Made by a program: the position numbers and the translations under genes. Of a stretch of DNA of 64,000 bases, positions 34,480 through 44,900 are shown one piece after another. The DNA comes from Amyelois transitella (lineage: Eukaryota > Arthropoda > Insecta > Lepidoptera > Pyralidae). Numbering within the stretch: position 1 is the first letter of the stretch; each line of letters opens with the position of its first letter. The DNA is taken from assembly GCF_032362555.1 (NCBI RefSeq), contig NC_083506.1:6743501-6807500 (forward strand), read 5' to 3'. Under the pieces are notes generated by a model. The model was not told the origin of the DNA. It saw only the letters and a list, made by a program, of their open reading frames with translations, and did no database searches.

Positions 34480-35897
34480 TGTTAGCGACACATTAAATTT
34501 AACATAGCGCACACTCATTAAAACATTGTCATATTGTAGCACACTCATTAAGTATTGTATTGTATAGAACAAAAGAAGCGAGATCAAACAATACCCCCAC
34601 TACGACGGTCAATTGCATTAGATAGTACACTAGAAAGCGAATGAGCACTTTAGAGGCATATTTTAGATATTGTTATTATTATTTATGAAACCTTATTGAT
34701 AAACGATAACGCAGACCGTCATAGATAAGTGATAACGCTATTTTCATAAAAGTCAAGGACACAAGGTCAATAATTGGATTCTGTTTTTTGATGTCAACAA
34801 ATGTAAGTAAATTTCTCGAAAAGTATATTGTTTATAGAAACGAAAGTATTGTAATAAGAAAGTATGATATATGTATTTTTGTATAACTTAGAATTTATTA
34901 GAATCTTATATTGTATATTCGAGAAATATTTAAAAGTTGACAGGAAATTTTGATGAAAGCATAGGTTGAAGACAAACTTTTGTTAAAATCTCTTTGAGAA
35001 AGAATTGTGATATTTGTAAATTATTTTATATGATGAGAATTTTTGTTACTTTATTTGGAAAATGGAAATTGCTATGTTTTATTCATGTAAAATTGAGAAA
35101 AGTAAATAAATATCACCTAAGCGAAGCTATGCACAACACCAGAAATCGTCACGAAATTTGAGGTTCGCGTTAAGGTATTACTCCGACTTACAATAGTAAA
35201 ATCGGCGGCAGAGGGCGTCGTAGTGCAATTGTTCCAGTTTAAAGTGAAAAATCAAGAAAAAGAAGACCCCAAGAAAGAAAAAGTCCTCAAGGAAGAAAAA
35301 GTCTTCAAGAAATTAAGTCGGAATAATACCTCTTAGTGTAATAGTTTAATAGTGTTAGGAAATTAGTATAAGGTGTTGTGCGTGGTTAGTGGACGGACAA
35401 ATTGTGTGTATTGTTTTCGTTTTTTAATTCTTCAATTAGTTTAGTGGTTTCTAATAAGACTTGAACATAGTGAGTAGGTATTCCAATTAGTGATAGTGCT
35501 ATTGGATTTCAGTGACTGAACCTTTAAACCGTGAGTAATTCAGACTTTATTAAGTGACATAGACTTTAATTAGAGAGAGAGACTCGATATTTAGTGATCA
35601 TATAGTGAATAGACACTCAGTGAGTAAGGTCAATGACCCCACGTATAGTAAATTATTGACAATCCAGTGAAATTAGACATAGGCTTTTGGAAGAGGTTGA
35701 TGACCCTTTTTCTACACAACCTACCATCCGAGGATTCTTTGTTGGCCTCACTGCCGCGTCCGCAGCCGTTGACGTCTCATACCAGCGGGGGGGGCGGACT
35801 TCTACTGGAGCGGAATTCGGGACTCCCTATAAGTGAAGGGGAGGCTAGGGGAGGCAGGTACCTAGTCAGGGTTATACTGTCACCTCGACCCGCAACA
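34480..35897 (+). repeat. BEL/Pao 3' LTR
   Basis: Same length and, as far as I can see, the same sequence as 27455-28872. It is followed at once by the AAACT target duplication, which closes the element. Confidence 0.97.
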
Positions 35898-37003
35898 AAA
35901 CTATTCTTTTTTCACCAAGCGATATTAAGACTTTCTGAGAGTCTAACTAGACTGGTCGCTATTACACCAGTCTGAAAAACGAACGCTTGCTCAATCGCAC
36001 GCAATCTGTCGACGTAGGCGGTTGTTGTTGTAGCACCAGTAGCATTTGCAGTTGAATATGACTAATAATAATAATGTTGGAACCATGCAACTCATGAAAC
36101 TACCATGAAGTAGGAGCTGATGACCTCGATTTTATCTCAAATTTATTCAATACTAGCTTTTGCCCGCGGCTTCGCCCGCGCAAATGTATTTTAGATTATA
36201 AGGATACGTCATATAATTTCACCCATTTTTTAATCCCGTATCGTGCGGGACTGTTTTAAGTTTATATTTGATTTCAATTCATATGGCTTCTCCCGTCTCT
36301 TCTCGTTCTGTTCCGTCCCGTCCCAACCTGTTGTCTCCCGTCCTGCCCCGTCCAGTCCTATCCTGTCCCATCCCATCCTATTTAGTGCCATCCTGCTTTC
36401 CGCAACTGATAAGTATTTTTTACTAACCAATCTTTAAGACTTCTCGTACATCGACACCCATCAAAAAACGAAGTTTCATACAAACTTCCAACCCTTATTT
36501 TTCGCCCTTGAGATGCAGTTTTCAAAATCCAATGGTTTAATGATTATTTCATACTAACCAAAAATTAATTCTAAAATTTCATGTGCCCAACGTTATAATT
36601 GACGAAATTTCATACAAATTTACAACCCCTATTTCGCCGCGATAGGAATGCAATTTTTAAAATCTTATTACTACTGTATTCGAATTTTTTACTAAACAAA
36701 TCTAACATTTCTTGTGTCCTACATAAAAAATTACAAAGTTTCATACAAACTTACCGCCCCTATTTCACCCCTATAGGAATGCAATTTTCAAAATCCAATA
36801 AATGAATTGTAGCGGGAGCGATGATTCGGCTCGACCGCCACCAAAGGGAATGTGTCATATTAGTCAAGAGAGAGACTAACAGTTTGTAACGGCCATACAA
36901 GACAGGTAATAAATCAGTTGGCATTGCGTCATCATGCAAGCGAAGCTCGAATGTGTTTTATTTATAAATATCCTAATATAATCATAAATTCCTATATGAA
37001 ACA

Positions 37004-39722
37004 ATTCCTATATGTGCCGTGTGGTTCCCGGCACCATTACAAGAGAATAGGACCACTCCATCTCTTTCCCACGGATGTCGTAAGAGCCGACTAAGGGATA
37101 GACTTGGGATTCCTCTTTAATGTAAATCCCTGCCAATCTAAGGTCTGCCGCGCCGATGGATGCATGGCTAGGGGCGAGCCTAGTCTCGAGCGTGCCACTT
37201 CCGCCATGGGGTTGGGCGACCCCCGGGTAATGGCTAGCTTTACCCTGGCATGCGGGGCTCTGCTGGGGCGGACAAAATTTTTCCCTAGCGTCTCGTGGGA
37301 ATCGCATGGATGCAAATTTTTTGAGGGAGCACCTAGATGGCGGCGATGGTGTCCGCACCCCATCACGTCTCGTTCCCGGCGGGAGCGGTATGCGGTCTGC
37401 TGAAAGCCGCTTTGCGACGATGAATGTAAGAGGAGGAATGAAGGATAAGATTGAGGAAGTATGCCAGATGATGGATGAAAGACGTTTGGATGTGTTGTGC
37501 GTGAATGAAACGAAGCGGAAAGGATGCGACGCGACGCAGCACGGCCCTTACACGGCGTATTGGTCTGGAATTTCCAGTACCAGCCGAGGCTGTCAAGGGG
37601 TCGGTCTAATTCTTTCTGCACGAATGGCTGAGTGCGTGAATGAGTATGAGTGTGTCAGCCCTCGTCTTCTATGGATTAGGCTGAAAGTTGGAATCACTCG
37701 GATCTTCGTTCTAGGTGTTTATGCACCTTGGGATGTGGGTTCGAGGGGTACAACATCAGCAAAAAGCGAAAACGAGGAGTTCTGGAATAGTGTAAGAGAA
37801 GTATTGAAAGTTACCAAGCCAAATGAGAAGATTATTATGTTAGGTGATTTTAATGGATGGGTGGGTGTAAAGCGTGATGGATATGAAAAGGTGCTTGGTG
37901 CGTTTGGTGACGAAAAGGTGAATGATAATGGAAGAAGTGTATTAGAAATTTGTCTAGAGTGGGATCTTTTTGTGTCGAACTCAATGTTTCAACATAAAGA
38001 GATCCACACCTACACAAGAGTGGAAGGTATTTTAAAAAGTATGATAGACTTTGTGATTGTAGATGAAAGATTGAAGAACAAAGTGCTGGATACCCGTGCA
38101 TATCGCGGTGCTGGCATTGACTCGGACCATTTACTGGTGATATCCCGGATAAGGGGTATCTTCAATCGCTGGCGGCACAGGGTAAGGGAGCAAACCAGCG
38201 CTTTGGAAAGAGTAAAAGTAGAAAATTTGCAAGATATGGATGTAGGTAAGAAGTATATTAATAGACTGAAGGATGAATTTGAAGATTTAGAGGAAATGAG
38301 CGATATTGAAGATGGATGGAAGGAATTTAAAGAAAGAATTGTGAAAGTAGCTGTTGAAGTGTGTGGTGTAAGTAGAAGAAGGAAAGGAAAAAATCACAAA
38401 AATGCGTGGATGAGTAAAGATGTGCAAGAACTTGTGCGATTAAAGAAGAAAGCATGGCTGGATTTGTTTTCGGGATTTCGAAAGGGAATGGGATGTACTG
38501 ATCAGGTCTTTTCCTTGCGGTGCATAGCCGAAAAGTTTTTGGCCAAGAGTCAAAAAGTCTATTGCACATTCGTAGATCTGGAAAAGGCCTATGACAGAGT
38601 TGAGAGGAATGAATTGTGGTCAGCACTTTCTATGCATGGGGTGAGCAGTCTCTTAATACGAGCACTGAAATCCTTATATGAGGATTCGAGTGCTTGTGTC
38701 AGGATAAACGGAGCGCACACTGAGTGGTTTAAGATTGAGAAAGGCGTTAGGCAAGGATGTGTTGCGTCACCGTGGCTGTTCAACCTATTTATGGATAGCT
38801 GTTTGACAGATTTGAAAGAGTCTAAAAGTGGATTAAGGATGAATGAGTTACTCGTCAAATGTCTGCTCTATGCCGACGATCAGGTTATACTGGCGTCATC
38901 AGCGGAGGAGTTACAGGAGATGGTAAACTGTATGCATGAAGCTTTAAAAGAGAAAGGAATGAAAGTGAACGTAAGTAAAACTAAAACACTGGTTTTTGAA
39001 ATGGAGAAAGAAATGACAGCATGTAATATTTTGATTGGAGGAGAAAAAGTGGAGTAAGTGAAAGAGTTTGTATATCTAGGATCAAAGTTTACATCAGATG
39101 GCAAGTATGATAGTGATATTGAAAGGAGAGTGAACGCGGGGAACATGGTGAATGGAGCTTTGCATGCCTTTATGAGCAGTCAGAAACTATCCAAAAAGGC
39201 TCGACTGGCTGTGCACAGGGGCGTGTTGGTCCCGACATTAATGTATGGGAGTGAAAGTTGGGTATGGCAAAAGAAGCATGAAAGCAGAATAAATGCAGTG
39301 GAAATGAGAGCGTTAAGGAGTATGATGGGTGTGAAATTGAGTGACAGGATAAGGAACAGCGTGATAAGGGAATGTTGTGATGTGAAAGAAGATGTAGTTA
39401 CAGGAATAGAAAAGGGTATGTTAAGATGGTTCGGTCATGTGGAGAGGATGAATGAAAGCAGGTTGACTAAGCAGATATACAAGGAGAGTGTGGAGGGAAA
39501 GTTCGGAGTGGGAAGACCTAGACGAACGTATCTTGATCAAATTAAGGACGTCCTGGTAAAGGGTCAGGTCAAAAGTACCCGAAACCGCCGAGCTTGTATG
39601 AAGAGAGTTATGAATGTGGACGAAGCGAAAGAAGTATGCAGAGATCGTGGCAAGTGGAAAGAGGTAGTCTCTGCCTACCCCTCCGGGAAAGAGGCGTGAT
39701 TTTATGTATGTATGTATGTATG
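37004..39722 (+). mobile_element. RTE-like non-LTR retrotransposon, deleted but recent
   Basis: The target duplication TATGAAACA occurs at 36995-37003 and 39723-39731. The 5' end (GTGCCGTGTGGTTCCCGGCA, then 'gaccactccatctctttccc') is shared with the SINE at 40067-40338. The 3' end finishes in (TATG)n after CCTCCGGGAAAGAGGCGTGA. A single ORF of endonuclease plus RT type follows the 5' leader. The length, about 2.7 kb, is short for the family because of an internal deletion in RT. Confidence 0.85.
37306..39699 (+). pseudogene. Endonuclease-reverse transcriptase ORF with an RT deletion and one stop
   Basis: Frame 37306-39057 ends at a TAA and resumes in the same frame to 39699. The AP-type endonuclease starts around ATG 37420 (NVRGG, then CVNETK, LGDFNGWVG, DSDHLL). 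The RT portion is present only from its middle: FRKGMGCTDQVF, the first catalytic block with FVDLEKAYDRV, then RQGCVASPW, YADD (near 38872) and a C-terminal RWFGHVERM...GRPRRTY tail. At about 38470 the endonuclease linker (LDLFS) joins straight to GFRKG, so the fingers region of RT (the NYRP-type motifs) is missing without a frameshift. The stop lies between GEKVE and VKEFVYLG. It is not expected to make an active enzyme. The clade (RTE-like) is inferred from the endonuclease and tail wording. Confidence 0.85.
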
Positions 39723-40066
39723 TATGAAACAGGGAAGATCTTCCGCCAGGGTGTTATGCCTGGGGAACCGCGGCTCCGACGATGTTGTGTCGGAGGTTGT
39801 ATATATGCTCCAATCCGTGAAATCTTTGATTGCGCGATTAAGGTTTTTCGCTGTTTATGACTGATAGCGGCTCGTGATTCTATTTTTTATTTTTGTGACT
39901 TGTGGTGTATAGATTTCGCCACAGAATTAATATTTTAATCTAACCGTGAATTTAAATCTAATGTGTTCAACACTAAAAATGACGAAGTTTCATATAAAGT
40001 TGCAACCCCTATTTCACTCCCTTAGGAATGCAATTTTCAAAATTTAATTAATGAATTATTATTTTT

Positions 40067-40338
40067 GCCGGTGCCGTGTGGTTCCCGGCACTATTACAAA
40101 AAAGAATAGGACCACTCCATCTCTTTCCCATGGATGTCGTAAAAGGCGACTAAGGGATAGGCTTATAAACTTAGGATTCCTCTTTTAGGCGATGGGCTAG
40201 CAACCTGTCACTATTTGAATCTCGGTTCTATCATTAAGCCAAATAGCTGAACGTGGCCATTCAGTCTTTTCAAGACTGTTGGCTCTGTCTACCCCGCAAG
40301 GGATATAGACGTGATCATATGTATGTATGTATGTATGT
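40067..40338 (+). mobile_element. Young (TATG)n SINE inside the tandem repeat
   Basis: It is bounded by the 13-base duplication AATTATTATTTTT at 40054-40066 and 40339-40351. The body (GCCGGTGCCGTGTGG...GTGATCATATGTATG) has no open frame. About 105 bases at its 5' end and about 35 at its 3' end match the two ends of the LINE at 37004-39722. It reads identically to the copy at 19263-19525. There is no tRNA-like promoter, so its transcription start is unclear. Confidence 0.88.
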
Positions 40339-40869
40339 AATTATTATTTTTATGTAACCGTTAATCTTAAATTTCATGCGTCCAACATTAAAAATGACGA
40401 AGATTCATACAAACTTGCAACCCCTATTGCACCCCCTTAGAAATGTAATTTACAAAATCTAATTAATGAATTATTATTTTAATCTAATCGTAAAAAAATC
40501 TAAAATTTCATGTGTCCAACAATAAAAATGCAGAAGTTTCTCATATAAACTTGCAACCCCTATTTCACCCCCTTAGGAATGCAATTTTCAAAATCCAATT
40601 AATGGATTATTATTTTAATCTAACCGTAAATTTAAATCAAAAATTTCAAATAATTATCCCACACTTAAAATGACGAAGTTTCATACTAACTTGCAGTCCC
40701 TATTTCATCCCCTTAGGATTTTTGGAAATTCTTTTCCTTTCTTAGTGGATCCCTCCTAATTAAAATCTACCTTCCTGCCAAATTTCATCTTTATTGGCTC
40801 AGTAGATTTCGAGATTTCGTGATTCCTAAGTGAGTGTTTTTCGCCTTTATATATATATAGATAGATTGA

Positions 40870-41880
40870 AAAGGAAGATAACCTATATAAAGAAAACTGT
40901 TAACCCCTGCAATCTCATTTATTAATTCATATTCAAAACCCCTGACCAATCACTCCGACTCCCCCCTTAGGGAGTATGGGAAGACCCGCTGTCGTCAGGA
41001 GGCAAGGTTATCGATATCGTCCTCATCGCACCCACCGGAACAGGGCGCGAAGAAAAGTAGGAACAGTAGCTTGTTCTCCAGGTACCGCAATGTACCAGGG
41101 CGCTTCACGCCGACAAGATAGGCCCTTAAGACAAGGTTAGTCAAGATAGAACCGTAAGGTTGAGTTGCATCGGCTTGCGGGATTGCATTGCTCAAAGGCA
41201 AAGTCCAAGGCCGAGGTTCGTCCCACCTGGGAGCCCCTTGCGCGCTTTTGCCGAAAAGGCTGTTAGAGGAGCGTCAAACCCTCGCCTAAAACTGTCCCGC
41301 TGTAATAGTTAATGCCCCCCAGGCAAACTATATATGTTCACATAGTCCAAAAAAAATAGCACGCGATTCCTTATGATATAGGATGTTTTTGGACTGCGTT
41401 AATGATATCGTCGTCTTTGAAATAATACTTAATTTAAATTGCGAAGACCCATTTTTATGTTGTGTTTAGTAGATATATTAGATACCTATTTCATCAAAAT
41501 TGATTGTTTTAAAGACTATTAGAAAAAGTTGAAATTTCTTCTTTGTTTAGTAGATAGATATACCTACCTTAAGTTATTTAGGTAGGTAGTTTAAGAGTTA
41601 GTTTATTTGATTTGGTTATTTCGACGTAGGTAGTACTAAATATTCTTCTTTATTTAAGCCCAATACTTTGCCTATTTTTACTTGTGAATAATTTTTATGG
41701 TAATTTTGTCGAAATAAGTATTTTGGCAAGTTTTAGTTGTGATTTTTCGAAATAAGTTCTTGAGTTAAATAGTCGAAATAAGTAACTTAGTTTCAACATT
41801 ATACACCTACTGAAATACCCGTGCGAAGCATGAACGGGTTGCTAGTATTAAATAAATTCATTTTAATATACTGAAATAAA
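40870..41880. other. Repeat-derived intergenic sequence downstream of the esterase-like gene
   Basis: About 40960-41330 is moderately GC-rich with wording such as 'gacccgctgtcgtcaggagg' and 'cccacctgggagccccttgc', and is probably an old retroelement UTR of unknown class. 41340-41800 is AT-rich. Near 41815 the phrase CCCGTGCGAAGCATGAACGG with GGTTGCTAGTATT marks the end of another dispersed repeat. No gene is seen. Confidence 0.4.
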
Positions 41881-41881
41881 T

Positions 41882-41887
41882 TTTATT
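41882..41887 (-). terminator. Poly(A) signal, probable 3' end of the esterase-like gene
   Basis: TTTATT on the plus strand, i.e. AATAAA in the gene's sense, 74 bases after the stop codon at 41961. Confidence 0.5.
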
Positions 41888-41960
41888 TTTTTCAACTGTA
41901 TCATACCTATCATCAATCAGATCGCGTTGCTCTGTTTTAAAACTGCACAAAATACAAATA

Positions 41961-44900
41961 TCAATGATGCATATTGTCAGTAGTATATGATCGGTGAGCT
42001 CGTTCTCTGTGTAACAAAAAAACGCTGATAACGAGTAAGACTAACAAAATAACAGTCACACCGCACATTGCAAACACACCTCCACGTAACCGGCTTTCAT
42101 CTGGAAGAAAAAAATAACATTTTGTGAACATAATCGTCTACAGGCTATACATATTTATTCGTCCATATAATTATGGGATTACTTGGGATAAAGTACGTAG
42201 GTATATCCTAATATATATGGGTATATATATACCATATTAGTTATATTATACCATCCTTTTCTCAATGTAAGTAGGTTTATTAAGCTTTTAGTTTCTGACC
42301 TACCTACCTTTTCGATGGTAGGTCCCTATATAATATTATGTGTAAGAATTACCCTTTTCCAATTTTAACTGTTCTGTGTGTTCTGAAGACGATTTAATAT
42401 TTGCCAAATGTGGTAGATATTGAAGCCAAAAACTAATATCTCTAGCAGTACTGCGTTTATCAGCTCTGTAACTAATTTCATGAATTTTTGCATTTCCGAC
42501 TTTGTAGCGTGTCCACTCGTCGTCTCGTGCAGGAGATCTATAAAGTATTAAGTTTATTGTAGAGTAAACTTTACAAAATAGGGCAATAGACCAGTAAGTG
42601 CCTACACAATATCAACATAATATGATATTCTTATAAACATACTAGGTACTATTATCCTACTGTGCAACCTTACCCGTATTTAACAAATTGTGTAATATAC
42701 TGTTGAAATAAAGCTGAAATTTGCTTTTCTTCAGTTGTAGCAGGGCGTCGAGCAATTTGAAGCATTAAAGTGTCCCCTAAAAGCGCTAATAAGTCTGAAC
42801 CATGTACTGCTCCTGCAAATTTTCATACTTATATGTAAAGAAATGCTGTAATAGAAGATTTGCAGATGGATTTTTTTTTAATTTTCAACCATATTTTCAA
42901 ATTTCAAACCTAAGTACATAACTAAAGCGAAGCTCTTTTCTGAGCAAAAAAATTCCACTTCAGAATAAAGCTTTTCTAGATAAGTGGGTGATAATTGTGT
43001 AGGTTTTATCGTCATGCCTACCTGTATAATTAATAGGTCGTCCGCGAAGATCAACTTTAGACGTTTGCGAAAAGCGATATACGTAGAGTCTGGACACTTT
43101 TCGAGCAAGTTTGGCTGCAAGAAGAGCGTTGCCTGATCCCCATACTGCGGCAGTCTCCATTAGCGCGAGATTTTCTAAAGCTTGAATAGAATTTCGCTCT
43201 ACATCATTCTTTTTCATCGTACCCCAGTATTCCCAAAGGACTGCCTGAGTCATCTGCAAAATGTTAAAATTCGGGCTTTATGCTTGCATTAATGGCTTGC
43301 TAGAAGGCAGATTAGTATTTATGTATATTTGGTTGGTTTAAATTCTCTTTTTTAAGCATTTAATTTTATGTTAGTAAGAGGCTTTAAATTTATTGTTTAC
43401 CGACCGTAGATAATGTTTCCGATGATTTTATGGAAAGAGTCTGTAATAATTTCGGAATTACAACATTTGTAGCGTATTCGTAGATCCGTGATGAACTCTG
43501 ATTTAAAAGTTGTTCGTGTGTTTCATCTGTAAATAATAATTTTACCATGAATAACACAAACCACTTTCTTCCTAAATATATATAAATGTAACTATATACC
43601 TAGGAACCAATGTTACTTTTTTTACCAATGTTACTTAGGTGCAGATAAAAATAGAAAACCTAATTTGACATTCCTAAGAGCATTTTTAGTGAAATGTTGT
43701 GTAAGTACTTATTAGGTGGTATGAAATTAGGTACAAAATACTTACCATTGAAATTTATAGATTCAAGGTCTGCAGCACCTAAAAGTAGGTCAAGTTGCAT
43801 GACCTGCTTAGTGGACAGTGTTGCTGACAATGCTGTTGGCAAATATTGTTCTGACTCAGGTAAAAAGTCATCAGGTATTGGGTGCAATGTTCTACTCCAA
43901 CTCGCGTTCTCATATAAAAAAAAATCAGATTATCGCAGGCCATTTAAGACTTCATGTTCATGTCCACCAGAATAATCAATTAAATTATTACCACCACCAG
44001 AATAATAAAATATTAAATTGATACTTGACCGAGCCGTGCTCGGTGTACCTACACCAGAAAAATAATATAAAATTGTGAAATAAAGAAAAAACACCAAAAA
44101 ATAGTAAAAATATCAAAACCTATCATAAAGTAGTAAAAATTAACAAAAAAAAACATAAACAAAAACAAAATAAAATCAAAATCCAAAAATTAAACTATCA
44201 TTATCATTATTCAATAAATAAATAAATACGGGTGATGTGAAATAAGCGCTCGCGCGCGCCTTAATTATAGATGACATGTATGGAAAAATAATTTTGAGTG
44301 AAAATATACGAAAAACTAATTTTCCCAGATAGGAGACCCAGCTTAATCTATTTTTTGCTGGGTCTCATGACCCTGATATAATTCAAATTGCAACGAGATC
44401 GTTCGAGATATATATTTAGTTCGAGTCGGTTTCGAGAATGCAAGTAAATATAGTACATAGTTAGGTATTTAATACTTATAGGATATATACAGTTATTGCT
44501 CGTTAAATTTTAGTAGATAACAAATAGGATTCCTTATTATGGTACCATCAGAAATTATCAGAACCATGTAAAATACACTCATATTTATTTTTGAATAAGT
44601 CTTATTACTTACAGAGTATAATGCCGTAATATCAGCCAATGATCGTGACCTCATGCACTGTAATATTTCCTGGTCTGTTTGTCCATTACACCCTAAGTTT
44701 TTTGCGGTCTCCCTGGAGCTTCTTTCTGTCATGCTGGCATCTTTATCCTCTAAAAGATTCCAAGGATTCGTGGGAGCCATAAGAATTGCCCTCTGAAATA
44801 GACCTATTGGAGAAAATACCTTGTGTAGTTTTATAGGTAAACTAGCTGTCCTGGCGTTGTTTTGCCATATAAGTAATTATGTAATTTTAAAGTAATTTTT

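Larger units (their letters stand above)
27455..35897 (+). mobile_element. BEL/Pao LTR retrotransposon, structurally complete
   Basis: An 8,443-bp element with two 1,418-bp LTRs (27455-28872 and 34480-35897), both TG...CA, offset by exactly 7,025 bases. The flanking pentamer AAACT occurs at 27450-27454 and 35898-35902, a perfect target duplication. Inside are a primer-binding site, one long Gag-Pol frame and a purine-rich tract before the 3' LTR. I compared the LTRs stretch by stretch and saw no difference, which means a very recent insertion. No env frame follows pol: only 124 bases separate the stop from the 3' LTR. The order protease, RT, RNase H, integrase and the DUF1758/DUF1759-type gag place it in BEL/Pao and not Gypsy. 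Confidence 0.97.
36149..40862. repeat. Old repeat with internal tandem units, split by a LINE and a SINE
   Basis: It starts at TACTAGCTTTTGCCCGCGGC and ends with (TA)n-GATAGATTG near 40862. Inside, a unit of about 110-120 bases recurs on both sides of the LINE: 'gacgaagtttcatacaaact', 'gcaacccctatttcaccccc', 'ttaggaatgcaattttcaaa' and an AATTAATGAATTATTATTTT end. It is seen at about 36435, 36600 and 36720, then about 39975, 40390, 40510 and 40670. A pyrimidine-rich stretch (about 36285-36400) is made of TCCCGTCC/TCCCATCC-like words. It is non-coding in itself, and its superfamily is unknown to me. Confidence 0.6.

Noticed and set aside
39700-39726. CRISPR-like or regulatory array at (TATG)n
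   Set aside because: Simple tetranucleotide tail of the LINE. The same tail follows the SINE copies. No CRISPR arrays are expected or seen.
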